This document shows, piece by piece, positions 51,761 through 63,187 of a stretch of DNA of 64,000 bases. The DNA is taken from contig SADC01000399.1 in NCBI GenBank assembly GCA_004194705.1, positions 248,001-312,000 on the forward strand, read 5' to 3'. The translations under genes and the position numbers were made by a program. How positions within the stretch are numbered: the stretch's first letter is position 1; each line of letters starts with the position of its first letter. The notes under the pieces are model-generated. The model was not told the origin of the DNA. It did no database searches and saw only the letters and a list, made by a program, of their open reading frames with translations. Source of the DNA: Ditylenchus dipsaci. Its lineage: Eukaryota; Nematoda; Chromadorea; Rhabditida; Anguinidae.

Positions 51761-54399
51761 ATCTTCTGGACAAACAATTAGCCTGAAAATTCTGCCCAAA
51801 AATCATAAAAAATTTGAAAATAGGATAAAAACTTTCATTGTTGGAGTAATGAATTACTTCAAATTTATGATCGAAAAATAAGCGCCCCCTTCTAATCAGT
51901 TACACTCCTGATTTTGAATAAGTGATATTCTGGCCTGTATTTCAATCATCCAAAACATAAGTCCCGCGGTCGTACTATTCAGTACTCAGAATGCAATTGC
52001 TGACCATTTTAAGGGATTCCTACAAGTCCAAAATACTAGTGAATTTTGAAAAAACTATTACAGTCGTAAGACTCTCTGATAAACCGGCACTGTGAAAAGA
52101 CTTTATTTGGCTGGCTGACAAAGAGGTTAAACAAAGCTCATCCCGAAAGACTTCTACCCTTGAGAACCATATCGATGGCAGACCTTATCTGAGATTTCTT
52201 TTAGCTGGAGAGGGTTACGTTACGCGAAGAGTTTATCTGTGGCAGAGCTTACTGAAAAGTACGACTATTTTTTACCCCTTTAATTTCTGTTTTCCTGACT
52301 CCTGTTGATTACTGTTTATTTTTAACAAGCGCACTCACAATAATAAGTGGACTAAGCAAATAAATGACTCTTCTCGAATTAATGTAACCTCTCTAACTAA
52401 TAAGTCTTCCTGAGACGAGGGAAAAATAACAGAAGTTAATTTGCTTATAATAGCGATGATAGGATTTTGAGCGTAAAACAAACTACAGGGGGTCAGAAAA
52501 ACTGGTGCAATTTTAAAAAATTTGTGTAGGAAACGCCTTGCTCGGCTGATTTCAGAAATTTTCGGAAATCTACACAACACACGAATTTTGTTTGAAACCA
52601 TGAATTGTCCAACTCATATGATACAGCCTTTTTTTGTTCTGTCAGTTTCTAGGTTTGAGAAGAGGCTCTATGCTTAGAGAGCTTGTATTCTTTACTATAC
52701 CTAAATTCATGATGAGTCTCAAACACGCTAAGAATATGATTTTCTGTGAAAACATTCTAGAGAAGGGGATTAAATAACAGTTATGATCGAAAATTGCTTT
52801 GGAAAATCGAATTGAATTCTTCTTCATTTTTGCACCAGTTTTTGTGACTCACTTTGTAGGTTTGGAGGTGATATGTGCTGCATCAGGGGTTTACGTGTAA
52901 AGTGAACCAGGTTCAGGATCACATGTCCAGTCTTATTTACCTAATTATCTTTAATTGCAAGGGTGATAGCCGCCTTCACAAAAGATCCAGTGTTATATAT
53001 CTGGTTTTTTCCAGTGATGTTTCCAGTGGTCACACCATCCGGTGCCAGTGACCTCTAAAAACAAATTGTATCCACTGTTATATATCCAGTCCACTGTTAT
53101 ATATCCAGGTTATTTATCCATCTGAAATACCTACTGGTGGCTAATACTTAACTTGGAAGGCCGCTATGGAAACATAGTAGAGTTAACAAATACTATGCAG
53201 CGTTCTTTTCTCCCGTGTGAATGATATCCAGTGCTTAATAATAATAATAATAAATAATAATAAGACTTTAATAGTGACCAAACCTCAGAAAGGTTGATCC
53301 AGTCTATTATCCAGTCTTGGGTCTCAGACTCTCTCCACCTCAATTTTGTGGTCACATTTAATTTAAGTGGTCTTGAAGAACTCCCCGGAACGCGATTTAT
53401 CTCACTTTTCGTGAACCCTTTGTGGAGATCTTAGTGTCATTGAAAAGCCCTTTCATTGTAGATAGAGGCATGCGTGTCGGATTTTTCATATCTCCCTACT
53501 GGACGAAAAATTGGAGCCGGAAGTTAGAGAAGTGGATTTTTGGAATCCACATTCGGTCATTTTGATGGTGGTGATTTTGTCGATAAAAGTTTTAAACAAA
53601 GTAGTCATACTCGCAAAAATTGCTTATATAGATCAATAAAGCAATAAATTCTGTGTTTTGCTCGAAAAATTGATCGGATGTGGTTGGAAAAATATTAAAT
53701 TATAAATGAATCTTGGTACCGACCAAAGGGATCTCTATATAGTATTAGGGACGGCAAGGTCACGCTTTTCAGCGTATATGTTTGGTCACCGGCAAAAACT
53801 TTTTTTAGTGTAATATTTTTATTTACATAACTGTACTCATTCGAAAGCTCTTTCAATGTCAGAAGACTTTTTGCAATTAGATTTGGGGTTTGCTGTGAAT
53901 AAAATTGAGATTTCGCCCCCTTGAAGTTGAAAAGTGGAGGTTTTATGGGAAAAATTCAAAAATATTTGAATTGGCGCCAATTTTCTGGCGATACCGCCAG
54001 GCCTCCTAGCCTTCGTAATGAAACTTCGTGTGATATTTTTTTTTCGGACTATGCTTTTAGTAGATGCTGTTATTGCCAATTTTTTTTTCGCATTTTTTTC
54101 ACATTCGCCCAAACCATCAGGATAGGTTCTGAACCACGTGGTTACCCACAACTACCAGGATGAGGCTCGAATCATGGGGCTCGGAACAACAGGAAAGTAC
54201 TCCAACCACCACGATGGAGCCCAAACTTCAGGAAAGTACCCGAACCACCAAGATTGGATCCGAACTACTTAGAAACCCCTTAACAACCAAATGAGTTTTT
54301 TTTTACAAAATTTCATTTCAAACGACACTATGCTTCAATTTTTATGCCTACTTTAGAATAACTTTTTCGAATCTGTCATACATGGATATGGTGATTGAG
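51761..54399. other. No gene; short tandem repeats
   Basis: I see no exon. Visible are several CCAGTGTTATATATCCAG words at 52980-53115, an (AAT)n tract at 53238-53263 and a degenerate minisatellite of CCAACCACCACGATGGAGCC type at 54100-54290. Confidence 0.5.
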
Positions 54400-54489
54400 G
54401 GTTCTTATGCATTATCGGGATTACCTAGTTTTACTGTCGTGGTAGTCGACATATGCATTACCAGGTAGTCCCGATAATGCATAAGAACC
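54400..54489. repeat. Short hairpin, GGTTCTTATGCATTATCGGG arms
   Basis: Arms of about 30 bases pair across a 25-base loop, with one small bulge near AGGTAGTCCC. Confidence 0.88.
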
Positions 54490-54503
54490 TGATTGAGTTT
54501 CCT

Positions 54504-54687
54504 TAACGTATTCTCTCTAATAGAACACCATAGTGCTCTATTTTTACACCTTCAAAATTTTTTGAATTCACGTTAAAAAATACAATAAAACATGGTTTAC
54601 CCACTAGTTTTGGCCCTAAGGGACTGTGCTCTAATATAGAGTGGTGTTCTGATATCGAGTAGTGTTCTATTAGAGAGAATATGGTAT
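54504..54687. mobile_element. TACCGTATTT-family MITE (word AATAGAACACC)
   Basis: The left end TAACGTATTCTCTCTAATAG pairs with the right end GTGTTCTATTAGAGAGAATA. GTGTTCT is iterated twice more at the right side. Confidence 0.87.
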
Positions 54688-54739
54688 ATGGTGAATCACA
54701 TAATCAGTCATAAAAAACACCTTAGTTACTATCATTTTA

Positions 54740-56660
54740 TCTACAACAAAAAGAAAACGTGCACAGTAAAGTCAGCCATGGTCTGTATATTATTGGGTAG
54801 ACCGGGCTTTCTACTTGGTAGGCTTCGCATCCTATAAAAAAGTTTTTTGCTTAGCGTCCGGGATTCAATCCTCATCATGAAAATTAAGCTGTACATTTGA
54901 CCAACTATACTATTAAGACACATTGGTGAGGCAGAAAAGATATTTTTACAGCTTATATGGCGAAGTATTTTTCACTGGGCCGGTCAAATCCGAGCTACCT
55001 ATGACAGAACAATTAGGGATTGTTCCTTCGATTTAAAGATTTTGTTACAAGCCGGGACCGAACACTCACCATAAAAATAAGTTCATTCAACAATTCAGTC
55101 ACTGTCAAGGCAGATTGACAGAAGAGGCGGTTATTTTTGCAACCAAAAATACCGAACCATTTCTTACCCAGCCAATCTGACCAAAACCCTAGGAAACCAT
55201 AAAAATTTTGTCACCACCTTGGATCGAAAGCTCATCATGAAACTTGGGTTGTTGAATAGCCTACCGATTACACAAGGTCCATTGTACTATTTAACATTTT
55301 CCTAAAACCGAGTTGGGAAGCCCAAAAATTTACACACTGCACTATCTCAAGACATTTCTGGGGTTTGGTAACTATTTCCACAGCCAAATCACTGAAATAT
55401 TTTAGTACTTGGCAAATGAAAACCCTGACCAAAAATTGAAACAAATTTTATTTCAGAATTTACTATTAAGTAAACTTTTAATAAGAACTTTTTGGGAATA
55501 GTTTCAGATTGGTATGGTGATTAAGGCTTCCCATGCGTTAGTTAATTACACTCATTTTAATCACTTTAATTTAATTAGCTCCAGTAATTATATTAATCAA
55601 TTGAAAACAAAAAATAGACCCTACCGAAAACAAATATTAGGTCTGGGAGCACTCCGAAAGAGCTCGACTGTCTTTTTTAGTCAGCCATGCAGGCTTCTAG
55701 TCTGTTGGGTAGACTGTATCCCTCCTAGCCAGCCTAAGAGTTTTCAAAAAATTGCTGATGGTATTGAACCTTCATCATGTTCGACAATTCACCCTTCGCA
55801 ATAACACAGTGATGGTCCGAAAGATTTTTTACTTGGCTGATCCACAGTTTGAATCCCAAAAAAACCGAACCATTCGGATCTGCTCATTGAAATTCCGGTT
55901 AAAAGATTGTGTTGCCTCATGGAATTGATCCCTCAACATAATACTTACAATCTATTCAATCGGCATACATTACTATCACAACTCATTTTCAAATTTAGCA
56001 TAGTTTGAAACGTGAGAAAAATCGGCTTAGTCTAAACATGGTAGGATGCGAACAGCGAAAAACCTTGGTCAAAAAATTTAACAAAAATTTATTTCAAAAT
56101 CAACTCTGCTCTAATTTAGGCGATTTTCTTGATGGAAACTTTTTTATCGGTGATAAAGAGATATGGTGATCAAGTTTCATTATATGGTGATAACTATAGC
56201 CATTAACGTAAGTACTCATTAAAATCAGCTAAATTATGATGGTTGAACCCAGAACGAAAAGGAAAAGTCTCAAGGAAAGTCAACCACGGCTTGTATACTA
56301 TTTGGTAGACCGGATTTCCACTTGGTCCAAGAGTTCCACGCTAGCCTCCAAATCCCATTGGAAAGTTTTTAGTTGGGATTTAATCTGAGATTCAGCTTTC
56401 AACATAAAAATTAAGTTGTACATTTCACCGAATACAATATTAGGACACATTGATAATATAGGCAGATGTTAATTAATTACACTCCTTTTAATCACTTCAT
56501 TTTTATTTGATCTGGTAATTAGTTCACCGCAGGAAGGAAGACCCTACCAAAAAATCAAACCTCAATTAAAATACATGTTGCCGCCCCGGGGTCGAACTCT
56601 AAATATGAAACTTGGGTCGTCGAGCAGCCTACCAACTAAACCACCACGACTCATTTGGCC
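54740..56660 (-). repeat. Array of about seven diverged tRNA-like/SINE units
   Basis: Minus-strand units near 54840-54920, 55020-55110, 55195-55290, 55735-55805, 55895-55990, 56370-56465 and 56575-56655 share TAGTTGGT-like A-box words, a middle AAGTTTCATGATGAG-like segment and B-box-like GGATTGAATCCC, GAAGGTTCAATACC or GAGTTCGACCCC. A companion phrase, AGTCAGCCATGGTCTG...TTGGGTAGACCGG, recurs at 54768, 55678 and 56276, showing tandem duplication of a longer unit. No unit closes as a good tRNA. Confidence 0.6.
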
Positions 56661-56818
56661 AGTTGACGAATTTCGTCATCGGCAGAATGACGGCAAAAAA
56701 TGTTGGGCCGGTCAAACTTGGTACCGCCAAGAAAACGTCTCCATTCAAATTTAGAAAAATGCCCGTAAATTTTTTTGACTCAAAAAACAATTTATTCTAT
56801 CTTATAGATCCAAAATAT

Positions 56819-57132
56819 GGACACTGCCCAGCCCGGATATTTCGTAATGTGTCTGCGAAAAGACACAAATATTAGTGTTAACTACCCCACCACCCCTCGC
56901 CACCCCCAAATACCACCCTCTCCGTCTCTGACCCTTCCCCTGGGCGCCTAATAAGGGAGGGGACATTTTCAGTGTTAGGGGACAAGTCTTGTTCTAGGAC
57001 ACTGCCCAGCCCGGATATTTCGTAATGTGTTTGCAAAAAATCCGGTACCCCTTCCTGATCATCCGATTGGCATATGCTAATTCGTTGGCCGGGCGCATAA
57101 TAAGGGGTAACATTTTCAGTGTTAGGGGACAA
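56819..57132. repeat. Tandem duplication, period about 179 bp
   Basis: GACACTGCCCAGCCCGGATA followed by TTTCGTAATGTGT occurs at 56819 and 56998. GGACATTTTCAGTGTTAGGG occurs near 56960 and, one base different, near 57110. Confidence 0.88.
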
Positions 57133-57143
57133 AATGTGTTGGA

Positions 57144-58521
57144 TGACTACTCTGGGGACCGGCTAACTGCTGTCCTTAAATCGAGTGTCCTTAAATCGAG
57201 TTTTTTAAAACCTTAGTGCTGTGATCCTGTTCTTAAATCGAGAGTCTCTCCTTAAAAGACCAATCTCCACCATCTTCAGAAAGTAATGTTTTATATTAAC
57301 ATACCATACATCTAAGCCAACAAAAACTAACTTCAAAAAACAATAACATCATAGGTTAAGACTGAAATAATCTGAAAGATTCTTTTGTTTTAATTTCTGC
57401 AGGCGTTCTTTGGCCAGGAAGTTGTGACTGAAGCCTCGATGATTTCCTTTTTTTGATCCAGAGAATTGACACGGCGCTTCCTACTTGGAGTAAACATTTC
57501 GAAGCTGAAAATAGAGACGAACATTAAACAATCGGTTTGAGTACAGAACCGCCCAACCTCCCCCCCCCATGGGGACTGATCAGATCGAGGAGATAACATC
57601 ATATTCGTGTTTCTCGACCCCGATTTCATGAAAAAGCCTGCTGTTTTTTTGGTTCTGAGAAAAAAAATTTTTTCGAACCACAGGGGGGTATCATTGTTTT
57701 TTAGTCAAAATTTGAAAATTTTAAATTGGCGCCTTTTGAATTTTAGAGGGATTAAGGGCTGCATAGGGAGGGGAAGGGAATAAAAGTGGCCCCTTTTTAT
57801 TCTCTTCCCCTCCCAATACAGCCCTTATTCCCTTTTAAATTCAAAAGGCGCCAATTTAAAATTTCATTTAAAATTTTCGGATTCTATACTGCAACCAAAC
57901 AATCAGCAAATAAAATTCAGTACGAAAACAATCAACGCAAACTGTGAAAAACCGAATGTGTTTGTCCCTGGAAAAGAACAACACTTTTTTCCGACTAATT
58001 TTAATAATTGCATTGAACTTAATAATTGCACAGTTTTAGTATCACCGTGTAGCCCAGGATCTCAACTTTCTAACGAGCTTTCAAACTAAAGGAAAACATT
58101 TCATGAAGGAAAATATTTAATGGTTTGAAAAAGATAGCTGTTACTTTTTTCCACTCCTAAATCTCTATTTTTCTAACCATTTTCTATATTATTTAGTGGA
58201 CTTTGATGGCTTGTTAGAAAGCTGATATTCTGAGCTACACGAAAATGCTAAAAAACTAAAAAATTAGGACAAAAAACTGTAAGAAAAATGCAAATGAAAA
58301 ATTAGTCGGAAAAAAGATTGTTTTAGTCAGAAAAAAAGTATTTTAGTCGGAAAAAAGTATTGTCTCTTGGAAAATGGTGAAATTTTCTTGTACAGACGAC
58401 GAAAATTTAAAATTTTCGAAAAATTTTTTCGCTGTCTTCAAATCGAGTGTCGCTTTGTTGAGCCGGGACCGCCAATGTGCTGTCCTTAAATCGACGGTGC
58501 CCTTAAATCAAGGTTTGACTG
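57144..58521. mobile_element. CAGT-ended element with CCTTAAATCGAG words, copy 2
   Basis: CTGTCCTTAAATCGAGTGTC at the left and CCTTAAATCAAGGTTTGACT, ending G-TA, at the right match the element at 38016-39090 in words and order. The left terminus itself is eroded. A hairpin at 57705-57870 is nested inside. Confidence 0.72.
57705..57872. repeat. Hairpin, TTAAATTGGCGCCTTTTGAA arms
   Basis: Arms of about 65 bases through AGGGCTGCATAGGGAGGGG pair around a 25-base loop. The same arm sequence occurs singly at 8930-9000. Confidence 0.9.
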
Positions 58522-59120
58522 TATATTATTATATTATACGGGTAGCCCAACTTTTTCTCCCACATTTTTTGGCCCAAACTTCTTGAATAGACATTGTTTT
58601 TTTATGATCGACACCTCATTTGAAAGCCCTATGTTTGCTTTTTTGTCGAAAAGTGAAATTGTTTTACTATCGTTGACAGGTGCTAAGATATGAAAATTTT
58701 TGTGAAAGCATTGATTTAGGCTTTTTTTCACAATAGAGCGCAGTTATCTGACAGAAACCTTTTGAAATCGGTGCATGAGACGTGAACATCGTCTTCATCG
58801 ATGTATCGCTGTTGGTGGCATTAGGATATGGAGCGAACTTTTGAAAATGCTTATTGAGTCTTCGTTATTCTGTTGTTATGTCTGTTTTTGTTACGAATAA
58901 ATGCCAATCTTAAACTTCTTAAAACAGCCACAATCAATGCTTTTACAAAAACAGCCATATCTTAGCGACTGTCAACGATAATAACGCAATTTTGTTTCTA
59001 AACAAAATGGCAAACATAGGGCTTTCGAATGTGTGGTCAATTATGAAACAATAATGAATATCCAAAAACTTTGAGTTAAAATAAATGATGGTGAAAAAAT
59101 TGGGCCACCCTATATATGTA

Positions 59121-60060
59121 TTAGGTTGTAACATAAGTTCCCAGCGTTTTTTTGGAATTTCAAAATTTTATTGGTGTTTCATAAAAGAAACATACATCAA
59201 CAGTTGCATATCATTCAGTAATGTAGTCTCCATCGTTATTTACCACTTCCTTCCATTTTTCCGGCAATTTGTCGATTCCCTTCCGCCAAAAGAGATCATT
59301 CTCTTTTTTGGGTGCAATTCTGGCTTTATTCTTGGTTGAGGCTTCTCACCAGGGCTGACCCATTCTTTTTTTTGCTTCATGTTTACATAAAGACACCATT
59401 TTTCGTCTCCAGTTACAATTCGGTACAAAAATCGCTGCTTGTGGCCATGTGTTCCTTGGTGACGAGCAAGGTGCTGAGCAGCGGCAGTAAGTCTCTTTTC
59501 CTTTTGCTTTTCCGTAAGCTCGTGGGGGACCCAAGCTCCAAGCCTTTGCACTTTTCCCATAGCCGCAAGGTGAAGGGAAATGGTCATTGCATTGCTGTCC
59601 ATCTTCTCAGCCAATTCCCGAGTTGTTTGACGGCCATCCTCCTTCAAAAGAGACTCCAGACGGTCCTCATCAAACTCGACTGGACGGCCGGAGCGGGAAG
59701 CGTCTTCAAGGTCAAAGATGCCCTTTTTGAATTTGGCAAACCATTCACGGGCAGTGCTTTCGCCAATAGCAGCCTCTCCGTACACAGCGCAAATGTCCCG
59801 AGCAGCTTGTGCAGCTTTTTGGCCTCGATTGAAAGCAAAAAGAAGAAGGTGTCGAAAATGTGATTTTTTGTCAACTTGACAATCCATTTCAATTGCCTAT
59901 AACTGATTAAAAATTAAAGCACACAAGGGTAAATTATAGCGCGTATGAAAGAGCAAATACAGGGCTTCATTTTGGTAAATAACATGGCACAAGGCCAGCA
60001 ATCATTCGTGTCAGTAGATACCGTCAAATAAAAACGCTGGGAACTTATGTTACAACCTAA
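59121..60060 (-). mobile_element. mariner transposon with internal deletion, TA duplication
   Basis: The termini TTAGGTTGTAACATAAGTTC and its exact complement at 60041-60060 are flanked by TA at 59119-59120 and 60061-60062; the inverted repeats continue through CCCAGCGTTTTT. At 940 bp it is about 350 bp shorter than a full mariner (about 1.3 kb). The loss falls within the transposase. Confidence 0.95.
59211..59887 (-). pseudogene. mariner transposase, catalytic core deleted
   Basis: The N-terminal part from the ATG at 59887 is well preserved: an HTH_48-like region (AARDICAVYGE, STAREWFAKFKKG, DASRSGRP) and a second helix-turn-helix (TTRELAEKM, MGKVQRLGAWVPHEL). TGDEKWCLY holds the first catalytic Asp. 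After ELHPKK the frame jumps to the family's C-terminal tail (LPEKWKEVVNNDGDYITE, stop at 59211-59213), read in another frame. The segment with the second Asp and the D34D motif is missing, about 120 residues. The uninterrupted 170-residue N-terminus suggests a fairly recent insertion. Confidence 0.93.
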
Positions 60061-60062
60061 TA

Positions 60063-61966
60063 TATCGAGACTGTACTCGACACCCCCTACTTTGTAGATT
60101 TATATCTCAGAAAAGAGAATTTTTTGCAGAGTTGCTTTTTGGCGTTTTCTTAACTCTTACGAAGTCTTTTCTGTTAAATTTTCCCTAAGCCCAAACAATT
60201 GACGGGCTCAAGAAATTGATTATCCGAAACATCTATTAACAAGAAACGCGAAACAAATAACGAATTTTCCATGACCATGGACTGGTCATTTTTCAGATCT
60301 CCTTCTAGCTGACAAAAAATCTAAAGAGTACAAGGTAAGCCTCTGATAAAAACCATCTTCAGATGGCTATAAAACTTTCTTACTTGATCGACTAAATAAA
60401 AAATGGCTTAAGTTGTTAACCCAGTAAAATACTACTTTCACCAGTAACTTGAATTTCGAACAAAATAATTATTTCTACCATTAAATTAACTGATAACCAG
60501 TAAATTTTGTGATTTATGCAATTTAGGCCAAAATTTGCGAAAAATTTGATTTTTTCAGGTTAGAAAATAACTGGATTGCTCATAATCCAACCCCAGACTG
60601 ATTTAAAGCCAATTAAAACTGGTTTTGTGGTTACTCAAGGAGGTAAAACCTTTACGAAAAGTGATTGAGGGATCACAATTCCTCAGATGGGCTAAATGCT
60701 CAGAATCCCACCTGAACCATTCCAACCACCTCTAACTATCCTAAGCACTGATCAGGTAGTTTACCTATCTATTCCTCGGTATTTCTCTATTATCAGCCCC
60801 TCTCAATAATTACCCTCTCTCTATTAGTTACCCTCCCCATAGACACCCTGTAATCTCACCTCAAAAAAATTATTTCGCAAATCTGTTTTTGCGTTTTCTT
60901 ATAACAACGAAATTAGTTGATTCCATTTTTCAGGTTTTGGTTGCACACCCAAAAATCTCAAATTCAAAATATTTTTTTTTCGATTTCTCAAGGGTTGAAA
61001 AATAATTACCCCTGGTAGTTAATAAAGAAAATACGGTAGATACGGGTAGATACTACCACTCTAAACCATACAGCTGATTGAGAATGGTTCAGTGTGGGAT
61101 TCTGAGCAATTAAGCAGATCTGATTGGAATTCTGGTCCACTCAATCGCTTTTTCACAAAAGTTTACATCCTCTGATTAAATACCAAGAACCCGTTTTTAT
61201 TGGCTTTCAATTACTCTGGGGTGGGATTCTGAGCAATCCAAGTTATTTTCTGAGTGAAAAATTTAATTCCAGCAAAATTTTGACTAAATTTCACAAATCA
61301 CCAAAGTTTACTCGTAGAAATCAGTAATTTACTGTTAGAAATAAGTGCTTTGTTGAAATTCAATTTACTTGGTGAAAAGTAATATTTACTGGTAACAACT
61401 AGCTATAGCCATAAAAAACACTGTTTTGTGAAATATTTTACGACAATTTAAATCTGCAAAGAAAATACAAAAATGTCTTTCCTCAAGAAGTTATGGTCTC
61501 TCTAAGTTGGATCACAATTCGGAGCTATATTTGCCCTTACTGCAGTGCACACTCCGATCTCAAAATTTCGAAAATAGGAAATTATAGGGTCAGTAATGTT
61601 TTTTGGGTGATGTTTCCGGTTGATTGCTGTATGGCTTTGGGTGCAGCAGTCTTCGTATTAGGGTCGCTGCGTTTGTCTTCCATCCAGGTCCATTTTCTCA
61701 GTCATGCTCAGATTGATTCGGGAGTGTACTGCAAAGCCAAATTGCAAAACTGAATTTGAAAATTTTGAATTGAAAAAATCGTTTCGATACAAATAATACG
61801 CTAAACACTTTTTGAGACTATGTGTTAAGAAAAGCTTTGAAGTTAAACTTTATTGATAACTAAGTGAATTACAATTCATCTGTTGTACAACTGAAAATAA
61901 CTCTATTCCTTAGCAGTTAATCAGCCTATTTTTTGTTATGCGTCCACAAATAAGGTCAACAAAATT
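60063..61966. other. No supported gene; repeats only
   Basis: Besides the MITE at 60774-61038 there are phrases shared with 5880-6720 (CAGAATCCCACCTGAACC near 60700, GTGGGATTCTGAGCAATT near 61095 and 61225). An 86-codon frame at 61493-61753 has no recognisable domain. Confidence 0.5.
60774..61038. mobile_element. TACCGTATTT-family MITE (word AATAATTACCC)
   Basis: The left end CCTCGGTATTTCTCTATTAT, with AATAATTACCCTC and ATTAGTTACCCTC, pairs with the right end AATAATTACCCCTGGTAGTT, then AATAAAGAAAATACGGTA. The inner core GATTCCATTTTTCAGGTTTT is present. Confidence 0.86.
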
Positions 61967-62716
61967 TTAGTCATGACAATTTATAAAAACTTTGAGAACA
62001 TCTCCTTCTGAGCTCTTTTGAATGCTTCCAAGGAATCTTCCAATTTGTAATGTGCTGTAGTCAGGCCTTTCAGATTCACAACTCCTTTAGCAACCATGTC
62101 TAATGCAGTGGGGTAGCTAAATTTGATTATGCACACTGCAAAGACAAAGAACCTGGCTACTTGGTCTAAGGTGTCGAACTTCGTGTTTTACTTTTAAAAA
62201 TGTTTTATAGATGTATTTTGTTGACAACTCAGTGTTGTAGTGTCAGACTAACTCTGCAGAATTGAAAGTTGGTCAACATCATAAATTTCAGAAATGCAAA
62301 ATTCTGTCAAAAAATGCCTAGAAATAAAATAAATGAAAAAACCATCAAGAAAGTTTGATTCGTTTTCTATTTATTTTCGTTTTTAATCCATTTTGCAGAA
62401 ACTTTACAATTCCGATATTGGTTACGCTAATCCAAATTTAATTCTGCACAGGTTTGTCTGAAATCGCAACACCGAGTGTCAACAAATAACCCTAAAATTC
62501 ATTTTGAAAAATAAAAAATGAATAAAACAAAAATATAACACGCAGTTTGACACCCTGAACCAGAGTGGTGCAAAATACCAATACAAGAACTAACCAATTA
62601 GCATATCTGAGCACACCTCGCAAGTCCAGCTCTTTAGTAGAAGCTTCAGTCACTGGTAGGTCTGCGCGATCAGACGACGCTCCAACCAACATTATAACAC
62701 CACCAACTTGAGTAGC
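61967..62716 (-). CDS. Sorbitol dehydrogenase, paralogue 2, last two exons
   Basis: Minus-strand exons 62716-62595 (122 nt) and 62116-61967 (150 nt) encode ATQVGGVIMLVGASSDRA, then LDLRGVLRYANW, and YPTALDMVAKGVVNL, then LEDSLEAFKRAQ. They match the fifth and sixth exons of paralogue 1 in length, phase and sequence. Addition of one A at 62006-62007 restores the end DVLKVFINCHD; otherwise the frame stops at 61981-61983. The GASSDRADLP segment is more diverged than in paralogue 1 ([10 protein letters not shown]). Earlier exons are not found up to 64000, so the preceding intron exceeds 1.28 kb or the gene continues past the edge. Exon 5 uses a TTCAAG acceptor. Confidence 0.93.
62220..62490. repeat. 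Inverted repeat, GACAACTCAGTGTTG ends (copy 2)
   Basis: GACAACTCAGTGTTGTAGTG pairs with CGCAACACCGAGTGTCAAC, and AACTTTCAATTCTGCA-like segments face each other. It is the same family as 35008-35302 and fills most of the last intron of sorbitol dehydrogenase 2 (62117-62594). Confidence 0.75.
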
Positions 62717-63187
62717 CTTGAATATTTTTTTTGAAGATTCATTAAAGTCCGCGCTTGAAAGACACCAGTCCCGATATATGTATTCCTATATGTATTCGAG
62801 TTGCGCCCGAAAAAAATATGCCTTGGTCCCCTATGAGTGTAAGAGTTATTTGATACCAAACTTGTTAAAATAGGCTTTGGGCTTTTTAAATAAATTTCGG
62901 CTTGCCCGTTTTCCATAAGTAAAATAACTTAAACATATTAAACGAATTTCACATAGTCAACATATTGTACATAGTTAATGAAATTTATATAGTCAACAAA
63001 TCTTACATAGTCAACAAATTCTAATTGTCAACAAATCTAATTTTTACAAACTCCGCGATTTAACAACCTTTAAGATAACTATGAAAATGGCAGAACAACA
63101 CTTTAATGTGGATTTAAAATTAAACTTTTGTCGAGCCTACTGCCATATAATCACCCCCCACCCACGACCTTAAGATTTTTGGCCTTG

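Noticed and set aside
59312..59863. 183-codon plus-strand frame
   Set aside because: It is the antisense shadow of the mariner transposase.
61493..61753. 86-codon plus-strand frame with hydrophobic middle
   Set aside because: No homologue is recognised, there is no acceptor or start context, and it lies within repeat-rich spacer.
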